Shown here in pieces: positions 9,977-18,370 of a stretch of 64,000 nt of DNA (the stretch's first letter is position 1; each line of letters begins with the position of its first letter). The position numbers were made by a program, and so were the translations under genes. The notes under the pieces are model-generated. The model did not search any database. It saw only the letters and a program-made list of their open reading frames with translations, and was not told where the DNA came from. Where the stretch lies: contig NZ_FWEX01000006.1 in the NCBI RefSeq assembly GCF_900170025.1, forward strand, positions 1,511,089 to 1,575,088, given 5' to 3'. The DNA is from Nitrospira sp. ND1. Its GTDB lineage: Bacteria; Nitrospirota; Nitrospiria; Nitrospirales; Nitrospiraceae.

Positions 9977-11044
9977 TTACGCTGAAATGCCGACCTTCGG
10001 CGCGTTTCCCGCGCTTGATCCGGCGACCGCCACCAATTCAGCCAGTTTGGCCTTGGCCTGACCGGACTCCAACGCGCTTCTGGCGGCCCCAAGATTTCCA
10101 GTAATCGACGTCCCCTTGCCGGCTGCATAGAGCAACATGGCCGCATTGAGGAGGACCCAGTCCCGTTGCCCGCCCTGAATCTCGTTGGCGAGGAGCCGCT
10201 TGATCAGATCGGCCTCCCGCTCCCGCTGCTCGACCGGGAACCCGGCCATTTCCCGGAAGGTCGCCATCGACAAGCCCGCATCCTTCGGCTGGAATGTAAA
10301 TGGAGTGATGCGTTCGTCCTTGAGTTCCAAGAGCCGCGTGGAATTGCCGATCGAGAGTTCCGGATCCCCTTCGACTCCGCGAATCACCAACGCACGGGGA
10401 CAACTCAACATACGCAGCGCCTCGATCGTCTTTTCGAAGTAAGGCGGATGCGACAGCCCGATCACCTGCGAGGTCGCGCGGGCGGGGTTGAGCATACGGG
10501 CCACAGGATGAAAGAAATTGCGCACGCCCAACTCCTGCCGCATTTCCAGAAACCGGCTCACCGGGGGGTGATACAGCGCCAGGTCCAGGTACGCGAATCC
10601 CTTCTTTTCCAATTCGGCTCCGACCGACTTGGCGGTCATATCGACAGGAATGCCCAAAAGCTTCAGCACCGACGAGATACCGAGCCGGTCCGGAGGCCCA
10701 TCCACTCCGTGCAACAGCAAGACGGCTCCGGCGGCCGCCGCGACGATGGCCGCAGGAAGGATGGCGTGAAAGGTTTCCCGTTTCCCCGCATAGACGGGCA
10801 CATCGACGACTCCGAGCCCGGAACGGACCGGCACCGGCGGCACATATTGGCGCGCGGTCGCAGTGAAGGCCGCTAATTCCGTGACCGATTCCGACTTGAA
10901 TCGCATGGCCGTGAGGAACGCCCCTATTTGAGCAGGGGTGGCGGTTCCCTCGATCATGAGGCGCATGGCCTGCTTGGCTTCTTCCCACGTGAGATCCTTG
11001 GATGTTTTTTGACCTTTAGCGACTTTGGCGAGCAGATGTTGCAT
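9977..11044 (-). CDS. Anthranilate phosphoribosyltransferase-like protein (TrpD2/YbiB type)
   Basis: The 355-residue protein has the nucleoside phosphorylase/TrpD fold order. An N-terminal helical domain (LTWEEAKQAMRLMIEGTATPAQIGAFL) is followed by an alpha/beta domain with GVVDVPVYAGKRETFH and LLLHGVDGPPDRLG. The glycine-rich PRPP loop GTGGD of true TrpD is not seen; the matching region reads VPVYAGKR. This resembles the TrpD2/YbiB group, for which nucleic-acid binding rather than anthranilate transfer has been reported. It sits inside the sulfate assimilation operon between cysH and cysD. Its role there is unknown. Confidence 0.75.
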   Translation of the reverse strand: MQHLLAKVAKGQKTSKDLTWEEAKQAMRLMIEGTATPAQIGAFLTAMRFKSESVTELAAFTATARQYVPPVPVRSGLGVVDVPVYAGKRETFHAILPAAIVAAAAGAVLLLHGVDGPPDRLGISSVLKLLGIPVDMTAKSVGAELEKKGFAYLDLALYHPPVSRFLEMRQELGVRNFFHPVARMLNPARATSQVIGLSHPPYFEKTIEALRMLSCPRALVIRGVEGDPELSIGNSTRLLELKDERITPFTFQPKDAGLSMATFREMAGFPVEQREREADLIKRLLANEIQGGQRDWVLLNAAMLLYAAGKGTSITGNLGAARSALESGQAKAKLAELVAVAGSSAGNAPKVGISA

Positions 11045-11085
11045 GGATGGTAATGACCTTGTCTAATTTCAGGGTGACGATGATG

Positions 11086-11808
11086 TTACTTGTGCAGCCC
11101 GCACTCGGTCTTGCCGAAATTCTTCCACCGACCGGAACGCGGATCGTCTCCCGGAAGGACAGGCGCCGTACAATGGGTACAGCCGATGCTGGGGTAATTG
11201 CGGTCGTGTAACGTGTTATAGGGCACCTCATGGAGCTGCAGATACGTCCAGACGTTTTCACTGCTCCATCGGGCCAGGGGATTCACTTTGACCAGGTTGA
11301 ATTTCTTGTCCCACTCGATCAGCCCGGCGTTTGCCCTTGTGGGAGACTGGTCTCGCCGGATCCCGGTGATCCAGGCCGAGTACTCGCCGAGAATACGAGT
11401 GAGCGGTTCGATTTTCCTGAGCTCACAGCACTGATCCGGCTTGCTGGCCCACAACATGGCGCCGTGCTGGGCAGCCTGCTGTTCCGGCGTCAACAGAGAC
11501 TTCATTTGAATGACCTGCGCCTGCTTCAACCCGTACCGCGCGATAATGCGATCACGCACGTCGAAGGTTTCAGGAAACAGAAAGTCGGTATCCAGATAAA
11601 ACAGCGGTGCGTCCGGATCGATGCGATGCACCATGTCCACCAGGGCGACATCTTCCGCCCCGAAACTGCAGGCCAGCACAATGCGCTGCCGGTAGGTCTT
11701 CAACGCGTACTCCAGCAGGTCCCATGGCTGCTGAGATTCAAACGAATCACTCAGTGTCTTCAGCTCTGCGTCGGAGGGTCGTGCAGCCGGCTTCTGTGTG
11801 TCTTTCAC
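11086..11808 (-). CDS. cysH: APS reductase, [4Fe-4S] type (CysH)
   Basis: The 240-residue protein carries the PAPS/APS reductase fold (IVLACSFGAEDVALVDMV, LDTDFLFPETF). The Cys pairs CC (in PDQCCELRKIEPL) and CTHC bind a [4Fe-4S] cluster in bacterial APS reductases; true PAPS reductases of the E. coli type lack them. The C-terminal ECGLH holds the catalytic cysteine. The reaction is thioredoxin-dependent reduction of APS to sulfite and AMP. It starts 5 bases after the sulfite reductase gene stops, consistent with one operon. Confidence 0.93.
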   Translation of the reverse strand: MKDTQKPAARPSDAELKTLSDSFESQQPWDLLEYALKTYRQRIVLACSFGAEDVALVDMVHRIDPDAPLFYLDTDFLFPETFDVRDRIIARYGLKQAQVIQMKSLLTPEQQAAQHGAMLWASKPDQCCELRKIEPLTRILGEYSAWITGIRRDQSPTRANAGLIEWDKKFNLVKVNPLARWSSENVWTYLQLHEVPYNTLHDRNYPSIGCTHCTAPVLPGDDPRSGRWKNFGKTECGLHK

Positions 11809-11813
11809 CCTTC

Positions 11814-14312
11814 TTACCCCTCGACCTTTTCCACAAGAATTTTGAAATGCTTGGCCTCAGGCTCCAACGGCCCCTCGTCGAGGATCTTGTGTCCGTCGTT
11901 TCGCAAGCTCATCGGCACATTGCGAATGGGTTCTCCGGCGTCGAGCCAGACCTCCAGCTGCTCGCCGTTGTCCATCATTTCCAATTTCAATTTCGTCTTC
12001 ACATAATTCATCGGGCAGGCCACGCCGCGCAGATCGTACACAGGCGCCTGAGCCGCGGCAACGGGTACAGGCGAAGCAGGCACCGCAGCAGGAGCTGCAG
12101 TCGGCAGGGCTTCTTCCTTCACCTGGGCCAACTTCAGATCTTTGCCCATTTGTTCCGTGGCCGCCCGACAGACAGCGAGAAACCGCTTGGCGAAGGCCAT
12201 TTTCTCCGTCGCCGCCTCGGCAGTCGCGTCCTTAGAACCAAGGTCGCCGACTTGGGCGCCAAGATTCTTATAGGTGACCGGGACGATGCCCTTGCAGGCC
12301 AGTCGTTGATCGAACTCCTGGAAGGTTTCGGCATCGGTGGCCGGATCGAGGCCTTCGGTCACCAAAAGACCTTTCGCCGCCGCCAGTACCGCCCGATACG
12401 ACTTATTCACCGACAAGGCATACTGATGCTTCTCGACCAGCAATTTCGCCTGATAGAGCTCCTGATCGGCCTCTAACATACGGTCGTCGATCATCTCCAA
12501 GGCGCCACCCGCGCACTCGCCGGGGCCTAGATCCTCCAGCACGAATTCCGCCTCACCTTCCCAGTCGTAGTAATAGGTCGAATCCTGCTCGTACGGCGGC
12601 ACGATCGTGTAGGGAATGAGTTCGTCCTTGAGAATATTCTTCCCGACACGCGCAATGAACGATTGGAGGCTCTCACCCGCCTTCCGATCCCGACGATAGA
12701 CGTCTACCAGATGGCGCACCGCCGCCGGAACACTCTTCGCGGGCAATTTGACCGCCAATTGTCCGATCTTCGGCGTGCCGTCCACATGCCCGCCGAGATG
12801 CAGCTCGTAATGCGGAGCCGTATGTTCGCCAAGACGTTTGCCGACTCCGTGCAACCCGATGGTGGCAATATGGTGCTGGGCGCAGGAGTTGTGGCACCCG
12901 CTGATCTTAACGCTCACATCCCGAAGATCTTCCGGGACCTGGCCGGCGGGAAACACTTCCGCCAGCGCCCTGGCCATGCCCTTAGACGAGGTAATTCCCA
13001 ATCCGCAGGTGTCGGTGCCAGGACAGGCGATGATGTCTTCGACCAGCTCTGCGCCAGGATCGCCCAAGCTGTGCTGCATCAGTTCCTGATAGAACTCCTC
13101 CAGCCGCCCCTCGGGAATCCATCGGATGACCATGTTCTGATTGATGGTCGTCCGAATATTGCCGTTCGAATACCGTTCGGCCAAGTCTGCGACGACCCAC
13201 ATTTGGTCGCCCGTCAGATCGCCCATCGGCAACTTGATCGCCGCCGTCACAAAACCCGCTTGCCGCTGTGGCACGACATTCGTGCGCCTCCAGGCCTGGA
13301 ACGCGGAGACCTGGCCATTGAGTGACACGGCACCATCCCCGCTACCGTTGCCATGACCGTTGGACAGGACGCCTGCCTTGGTCGGCATCATGAGCGGCGG
13401 CGCATCGGCATAGTCCAGCAGCTTGATCGGCTCGTGCGTCGGCACGGCATAACCCATGGCCGCGTAGGCCGCTTCCCAGCGACGCTTGAATTCGTCGAAG
13501 CCGAGCTTCTCGATGACGAACTTCATGCGGGCCTTGTTGCGATTCTTGCGGTTCCCGAGCGTGTCGAACACCTTGATCACCGCCTCGATGGTCGGGAGTA
13601 ATTCGTCCATCGGCGTAAATTCTCGTAACACCTGGGCCATGCGCGGTGTCGAGCCCAATCCACCGCCCGCCACCATCCGGAAACCGATGGTTCCGTCGGC
13701 CCGCTTCGCCGCGAGCAACCCGATGTCGTGGATGGGTGTGAGCGCGCAATCCTGCCGACATCCGGACAGCGCAATCTTGAACTTGCGCGGGAGACTCTGA
13801 TTCAGCGGATTGCGCAGCAGATGATAGGCCACCGTCTTCGCGTAGGGCGTCACATCAAACACTTCCCCTTGGCATACGCCGGCCAAATGACAAGCCGTGA
13901 CGTTTCGTACGGTATTCGCGCAGGCCTCACGCGTGGTCAACCCCACGGAGGCCATCAGACGCATCATCTCGGGGACGTGTTTGAGTTCCACGAAGTGCAG
14001 CTGAATGTCCTGCCGTGTCGTGACATGACCCACGCCGGTGGCATACTGGTCGGCGAGATCGGCCACTTGCCGCAGCTGGTTCGCCGTCAGCCCACCGAAC
14101 GGGATCTTAATCCGCACCATCTGGACACCAGGTTGCCGCTGGCCGTAAATGCCATATTGCAGCCGGAAGGGCTTGAAGATGTCGGTGGAGAGGTCTCCGC
14201 CCAGGACACGTTGGGCTTCCGCTTCAAACGTTTCGATTTCTTCGACTATATGGGCCGGAATAGGCTCCGTTTTAATCGCTGGACGGAGAGCCACTGTATT
14301 GGGAGTCATCAT
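11814..14312 (-). CDS. Ferredoxin-type sulfite (nitrite) reductase fused to a helical domain and a C-terminal TusA-like sulfur-carrier domain
   Basis: Residues about 40-300 and 340-570 are the two halves of the siroheme sulfite/nitrite reductase fold. The second half has CPGTDTC (C-x5-C) and GCHNSC (C-x3-C), the ligands of the [4Fe-4S]-siroheme centre. The first half also has CHLAGVC and GCRQDC at matching places. A helical HEPN-like region follows (about 610-740), then an Ala/Pro linker. Residues about 765-832 resemble TusA (DLRGVACPMNYVKTKLKLE), with the sulfur-carrying Cys before Pro. It probably reduces sulfite from APS reductase to sulfide. The TusA domain suggests direct transfer of sulfur to a carrier. 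An Rrf2 regulator is upstream and cysH downstream. Confidence 0.88.
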   Translation of the reverse strand: MMTPNTVALRPAIKTEPIPAHIVEEIETFEAEAQRVLGGDLSTDIFKPFRLQYGIYGQRQPGVQMVRIKIPFGGLTANQLRQVADLADQYATGVGHVTTRQDIQLHFVELKHVPEMMRLMASVGLTTREACANTVRNVTACHLAGVCQGEVFDVTPYAKTVAYHLLRNPLNQSLPRKFKIALSGCRQDCALTPIHDIGLLAAKRADGTIGFRMVAGGGLGSTPRMAQVLREFTPMDELLPTIEAVIKVFDTLGNRKNRNKARMKFVIEKLGFDEFKRRWEAAYAAMGYAVPTHEPIKLLDYADAPPLMMPTKAGVLSNGHGNGSGDGAVSLNGQVSAFQAWRRTNVVPQRQAGFVTAAIKLPMGDLTGDQMWVVADLAERYSNGNIRTTINQNMVIRWIPEGRLEEFYQELMQHSLGDPGAELVEDIIACPGTDTCGLGITSSKGMARALAEVFPAGQVPEDLRDVSVKISGCHNSCAQHHIATIGLHGVGKRLGEHTAPHYELHLGGHVDGTPKIGQLAVKLPAKSVPAAVRHLVDVYRRDRKAGESLQSFIARVGKNILKDELIPYTIVPPYEQDSTYYYDWEGEAEFVLEDLGPGECAGGALEMIDDRMLEADQELYQAKLLVEKHQYALSVNKSYRAVLAAAKGLLVTEGLDPATDAETFQEFDQRLACKGIVPVTYKNLGAQVGDLGSKDATAEAATEKMAFAKRFLAVCRAATEQMGKDLKLAQVKEEALPTAAPAAVPASPVPVAAAQAPVYDLRGVACPMNYVKTKLKLEMMDNGEQLEVWLDAGEPIRNVPMSLRNDGHKILDEGPLEPEAKHFKILVEKVEG

Positions 14313-14363
14313 GACGACCTCGTCGGTTGGGAAGTATTGTGCGTATGCATGATTCAGGCTGCT

Positions 14364-14816
14364 TCAAATGTGGTACATCAACGTGTGCTGCGCGTCGAGG
14401 GCCCGCTGGCGCTTGGCCAACTCTTCGACCGTGACCTCCGAAAGAACGCTCAATTCCGCCCGTTTCACGCGATCCCAAATGTGGGCGAGCAGCGCCTCCT
14501 GCTTGGCCCCACGCGAAGACGAATGTTTAGGACCGGCCTCTCCATTTGTCGCGAGAAGCGGGCCCTCCAGTGCATCGAGAATGTCCGCCACGGAGAGCTC
14601 CGATGGCTTACGGCTCAATACGTACCCGCCTTGAGCCCCGCGCTGACTTGTCACCACCCCGGCTTTTTTCATCGCATGAAGCACCTGCTCGAGGAACCGG
14701 GCCGGAATCGCCTGTCGCTTGGCGATCGACTTCGCGCAGACCGGCTGGTCGGCATGGTGGAGCGCAAGATCCACGGCAGCAATAATTCCGTAGGTCGCTC
14801 GAAGGCTCACCTTCAT
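14364..14816 (-). CDS. Rrf2-family transcriptional regulator
   Basis: The 150-residue protein has the Rrf2 winged helix: MKVSLRATYGIIAAVDLAL, then IAKRQAIPARFLEQVLHAMKKAGVVTSQRGAQGGYVLSR, then LSVADILDALEG. It lacks the three clustered cysteines that hold an Fe-S cluster in IscR/NsrR and has only one cysteine (PVCAKS). It is therefore closer in type to CymR, which controls sulfur metabolism by protein-protein or ligand sensing. As first gene of the sulfate assimilation operon it is a likely autoregulated pathway regulator. A promoter with an internal palindrome lies 32 bases upstream. Confidence 0.9.
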   Translation of the reverse strand: MKVSLRATYGIIAAVDLALHHADQPVCAKSIAKRQAIPARFLEQVLHAMKKAGVVTSQRGAQGGYVLSRKPSELSVADILDALEGPLLATNGEAGPKHSSSRGAKQEALLAHIWDRVKRAELSVLSEVTVEELAKRQRALDAQHTLMYHI

Positions 14817-14847
14817 TTGCGAGTATTCCGATGGGGATTCATGGATC

Positions 14848-14877
14848 TCTATACCTTGCGCGCAACTTTCCTGTCAA
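14848..14877 (-). promoter_or_regulatory. Promoter with palindromic operator candidate for the sulfate assimilation operon
   Basis: On the minus strand TTGACA (14872-14877) and TATAGA (14848-14853) are 18 bases apart. The spacer contains the perfect palindrome TTGCGCGCAA (14856-14865), placed where a bound regulator would block polymerase. The Rrf2 gene starts 32 bases downstream, so autoregulation is the simplest reading. Confidence 0.6.
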
Positions 14878-15100
14878 GCAAGGGTAGATGCACATCAAAC
14901 CATCATGCCGTTGGGAACCAAGCGCTCATGACGTGCCTGAGACAGCCACCCGTGCGAGCGATCCATATTGAAGAACCGTGGCTCGCCAGTGCAGTGCCTT
15001 CAGCCGCGATGAACTGGTGACAGGAGCCAGTCACGACCGCACCCGCGCGCCATGAGTTCACCCCCGTTGTCTGCGCGTCATTACAATGCATTTTTCGTCA

Positions 15101-15129
15101 TTGACATCATCTAGGGGCTGAGCAATAAT
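15101..15129 (+). promoter_or_regulatory. Sigma-70-type promoter for the Fis-like regulator
   Basis: TTGACA (15101-15106) and AATAAT (15124-15129) are separated by 17 bases. The ATG of the Fis-like gene lies 28 bases beyond the -10 box, giving a short leader. Confidence 0.6.
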
Positions 15130-15156
15130 CCCGCCCTCTTCTTCCCCGGTACCTTC

Positions 15157-15747
15157 ATGACGCTGCGCTCATCAACATTTAATATTCTCTTGCTCAACAC
15201 AGACAGCGAGATCCAGGCACACTACAAGGACCTGTTCGGCGAGCAAGCGGTCACCATCGGACGTGACGGATTGTCGCTTCCGAAGGACCCGGCAAAGCGT
15301 GCGTACGATGCCGTCATCGTGGAATCGAAAGCACAGTCTGCTGCAGACCTTGGGAAATTGTTTGGGGTGATCGATCCTGCGCGCACGCTCCTGGTCGTAG
15401 GCTCTCGAACCGTGCTGAAGCGGACGGCAACGTCGCTCCACGCGGCCAAAGCCCCCGAGTCAGACCTGTCGCTATCCAATGGAAATGCACCGGGGCAATC
15501 GGTCTGTCTGGAATCTTTTCTGGAACATAAAGTCGGCGATTTCGTCAAAGGGATGCGCAACGGCTCAGGAAGAAACCTCCATCCGATGCTGATCGCCGCC
15601 GTCGAACGCCCGTTGATCTTGCTGACCCTGCGGGAGACCAAGGGGAACCAGATTCAAGCCGCAGAGCTGCTCGGACTGAATCGAAATACGCTGAGAAAAA
15701 AGATTCTCGATCTGGATATTCCGGTCAAACGCGCCAGGGCGAGCTAG
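15157..15747 (+). CDS. Fis-type helix-turn-helix DNA-binding protein with receiver-like N-terminal region
   Basis: The C terminus of this 196-residue protein (about 145-190) is a typical Fis/NtrC DNA-binding helix bundle: AVERPLILLTLRETKGNQIQ, then AAELLGLNRNTLRKKILDLD. The N-terminal ~115 residues look like a degenerate receiver domain (FNILLLNTDSEIQAHY, YDAVIVESKAQ, RTLLVVGSRTV) without a clear phosphoacceptor Asp-Asp pair. There is no AAA+ domain, so it is not a sigma-54 activator. It is expressed from its own promoter and followed by the HU gene. Target genes cannot be inferred. Confidence 0.8.
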   Translation: MTLRSSTFNILLLNTDSEIQAHYKDLFGEQAVTIGRDGLSLPKDPAKRAYDAVIVESKAQSAADLGKLFGVIDPARTLLVVGSRTVLKRTATSLHAAKAPESDLSLSNGNAPGQSVCLESFLEHKVGDFVKGMRNGSGRNLHPMLIAAVERPLILLTLRETKGNQIQAAELLGLNRNTLRKKILDLDIPVKRARAS

Positions 15748-15843
15748 ATTCGTGCGCATCTCAGCTCGTCAGTACCTCACCAGAGGCGTAAAATCGGTAC
15801 GCCCATATATCCACCGGTCGCCAACCACCAACGGAGGGAAGCA

Positions 15844-16116
15844 ATGACCAAGGAAGAATTGATCGCGAAAATGGCGAACAGCGCCGGTATCACCAAGGTC
15901 GCCGCGACAGTGGCCCTCGAAGCCTTTACCGGAGCCGTCACCACGTCGCTCAAAAAGGGGAAACGCGTGACATTGGTGAATTTCGGGACCTTCACGATTT
16001 CAAAACGTAAGGCCAGGATGGGACGCAATCCACGTACCGGCGAAGCCTTGAAGATTCCTGCCGCCCGCATTCCCAAGTTTTCGGCCGGCAAAGAACTCAA
16101 AGCAGCGGTCAAGTAG
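15844..16116 (+). CDS. HU-family DNA-binding protein
   Basis: This 90-residue protein has the HU/IHF fold signature: MTKEELIAKMANSAGITK, then GAVTTSLKKGKRVTLVNFGTF, then the arm RKARMGRNPRTGEALKIPA and the C-terminal SAGKELKAAVK. It bends and compacts DNA as a dimer. A GGAGG ribosome site lies 6 bases before the ATG. HU rather than IHF is suggested by the short length and the RNPRTGE arm. Confidence 0.95.
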   Translation: MTKEELIAKMANSAGITKVAATVALEAFTGAVTTSLKKGKRVTLVNFGTFTISKRKARMGRNPRTGEALKIPAARIPKFSAGKELKAAVK

Positions 16117-16208
16117 ACCCTTGCTGATACACCCGATGACGCCTGGCCGGTGATACGGTTTCTCCCTCTGGAAGGCAGAGAAAAAGCCTGTCTTGCCGCC
16201 GGGTTTCC

Positions 16209-16237
16209 TTGACACTCTTGGTGAGGCTGTATTAGCA
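16209..16237 (+). promoter_or_regulatory. Promoter of tRNA-Val
   Basis: TTGACA (16209-16214) and TTAGCA (16232-16237) are 17 bases apart. The tRNA begins 13 bases after the -10 box. The same architecture precedes tRNA-fMet at 26065-26094. Confidence 0.6.
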
Positions 16238-16249
16238 TCGCCGGGCGAT

Positions 16250-16324
16250 AGGCGCGTAGCTCAGGGGGAGAGCGCTACCTTGACACGGTAGAGGTCGACG
16301 GTTCAAGACCGTCCGCGCCTACCA
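16250..16324 (+). tRNA. tRNA-Val (anticodon GAC)
   Basis: A complete cloverleaf can be drawn. The acceptor stem is AGGCGCG/CGCGCCT, followed by discriminator A and an encoded CCA. The anticodon stem CTACC/GGTAG holds the loop TTGACAC with anticodon GAC. The T arm is GACGG-TTCAAGA-CCGTC. Confidence 0.95.
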
Positions 16325-16411
16325 TTTTTTATTCTCGCACACAGTTCGTGATCCGACTCCCGGCAGCATGGTGATCGGCACGGTGTTGTATTTTTTGTAG
16401 GATTGACCGGA

Positions 16412-18367
16412 GTGGCCTCACAGTTCATTCACATTACCCTTCCTGACGGAACTCGAAAACAAGTACCAGCAGGATGCACCGTCCGAGAGGCCCTCACTCC
16501 GGAAGGTGGACGCCTCGACGCCAAGGTACTGGCAGCCAAGATCAACGGCGAGCCAAGGGACTTGTCGTGTCCGTTAGAGCAGGACGCCACCATCGAGCCT
16601 CTGACCTTCGAATCTGCCGAAGGGCGCGAGGTCTATCGCCACAGCAGCACCCACATCATGGCGCAAGCCGTGAAGGAAGTGTTCCCGACGGCCCAGCTGA
16701 CGATCGGCCCGGCATTGGACGATGGGTTCTATTACGACTTCGCTTTCGACCGTCCGTTCACGCCTGAAGATCTGGAAAAGATCGAGGCGCGCGCTATCGA
16801 GATCATGAAACGTGGTCTGACGGTTACCCGCAGCGAGCTGTCCAAGCAGGACGCCATCAAATTTTTCCAGGAACGCGGGGAAGGCTACAAAGTGGAGCTG
16901 ATCAACAGCTTCGACGATGCCTCGCCTATTTCGCTCTACCGTCAGGGGGAATTCGTCGACCTCTGCCGCGGGCCGCACCTCCCCACGACCGGGTATGTGG
17001 GCGCCTTCAAGCTGCTCTCTACCGGAGGCGCCTATTGGCGTGGCGACGAGCGGAACCCTATGCTGCAGCGGGTCTACGGCACGTCCTTCCCGACCAAAAA
17101 AGAACTCGATGCCCATCTCGCGAAGCTAGAAGAGATCAAGCGCCGAGACCATCGGAAACTCGGCAAGGAGCTCGACCTGATTACGATTCAGGACGAGATC
17201 GGTCCCGGCTTGGTTCTGTGGCACCCCAAGGGCTCGCTGATCCGGCTGCTCATCGAAAACTTCTGGCGGGAGCAACATATCAAGGACGGCTACGACCTGG
17301 TGTATTCACCTCATGTCGCCCGGCTGGACCTGTGGAAGACCAGCGGCCACGTCGATTACTACCGCGAAAACATGTTCGTCTCGATGAAGCTGGAAGGCAG
17401 CGAGTATCAACTCAAGCCGATGAACTGCCCTTTCCATATCATGATCTACAAATCCCACATGCGGAGTTATCGGGATTTGCCGATCCGTTATGGCGAATTA
17501 GGTACCGTTTACCGCTATGAACGCACGGGTGTGCTGCACGGCCTGCTGCGTGTCCGCGGGTTTACCCAGGACGATGCGCATCTGTTTTGCCGGCCCGATC
17601 AGATCGAGGCCGAAGTCAGCCGCGTACTGGACTTTACATTTTTCGTCCTCGGCACCTTCGGCTTTACAGAGTTTGAAGTGTATCTTTCGACCCGCCCGGA
17701 GAAATCCGTCGGCTCCGAAGAAAACTGGACCATCGCCACTAATGCGTTGGAAGCTGCGCTCAAGAGCCGCGGTGTGGCCTACGAAGTGGATCCCGGCGAA
17801 GGGGTCTTCTATGGCCCAAAGATCGATATCAAAATTAAAGACGTCCTCGGCCGCTCCTGGCAATGCTCGACGGTCCAAGTGGACTTCAACAATCCGGAGC
17901 GGTTCAAACTGGCGTACACCGGCGAAGACGGCAAGGCGCATCAGCCGATCATGATTCATCGGGCGCTCATGGGCTCCATCGAACGCTTCTTCGGCATCCT
18001 GATCGAGCACTATGCGGGCGCCTTCCCGACCTGGCTGGCCCCCGTACAGGCGGTGGTCCTCACGATCACGGACAACCAGCAGGAATTTGCAGCGAAGATC
18101 GTCTCCACGCTCAAGAGCCATGGCTTTCGAGTTGAGGCGGACATCCGCAACGAGAAGATCGGCTTTAAGATCCGCGAGGCGGAAAAGAACAAGATTCCTT
18201 ATATGCTGGTCGTGGGAGACAAGGAAGTGCAGAGTGGCATGGTGTCGGTTCGCGGCCGGAGTGGCGCGAATCACGGGAGCCTGCCGATTGAAGCGTTCCT
18301 GGAACTTCTTCGCACAGATGCGAATCAAACATTGCGTCAAACGGCAACCCACTCACAAACGAGGTGA
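16412..18367 (+). CDS. thrS: Threonyl-tRNA synthetase
   Basis: The 651-residue enzyme has all ThrRS domains. These are the N-terminal TGS domain (ITLPDGTRKQVPAGCTVREAL), the editing domain with HSSTHIMAQAVKEVFP and a later CRGPH, the class II core (motif 2 region YRYERTGVLHGLLRVRGFTQDDAH, motif 3 region IMIHRALMGSIERFFGILIEHY) and the anticodon-binding domain (VRGRSGANHGSLPIEAFLE). I prefer the GTG at 16412 with AGGA upstream; a TTG three codons earlier is possible. The stop codon lies inside the ribosome-binding site of infC, so the two are translationally coupled. Confidence 0.95.
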   Translation: MASQFIHITLPDGTRKQVPAGCTVREALTPEGGRLDAKVLAAKINGEPRDLSCPLEQDATIEPLTFESAEGREVYRHSSTHIMAQAVKEVFPTAQLTIGPALDDGFYYDFAFDRPFTPEDLEKIEARAIEIMKRGLTVTRSELSKQDAIKFFQERGEGYKVELINSFDDASPISLYRQGEFVDLCRGPHLPTTGYVGAFKLLSTGGAYWRGDERNPMLQRVYGTSFPTKKELDAHLAKLEEIKRRDHRKLGKELDLITIQDEIGPGLVLWHPKGSLIRLLIENFWREQHIKDGYDLVYSPHVARLDLWKTSGHVDYYRENMFVSMKLEGSEYQLKPMNCPFHIMIYKSHMRSYRDLPIRYGELGTVYRYERTGVLHGLLRVRGFTQDDAHLFCRPDQIEAEVSRVLDFTFFVLGTFGFTEFEVYLSTRPEKSVGSEENWTIATNALEAALKSRGVAYEVDPGEGVFYGPKIDIKIKDVLGRSWQCSTVQVDFNNPERFKLAYTGEDGKAHQPIMIHRALMGSIERFFGILIEHYAGAFPTWLAPVQAVVLTITDNQQEFAAKIVSTLKSHGFRVEADIRNEKIGFKIREAEKNKIPYMLVVGDKEVQSGMVSVRGRSGANHGSLPIEAFLELLRTDANQTLRQTATHSQTR

Positions 18368-18370
18368 CCT

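Noticed and set aside
13728-15020. 430-codon plus-strand open frame across the sulfite reductase and Rrf2 genes
   Set aside because: It runs through two well-supported genes and the promoter region on the other strand.
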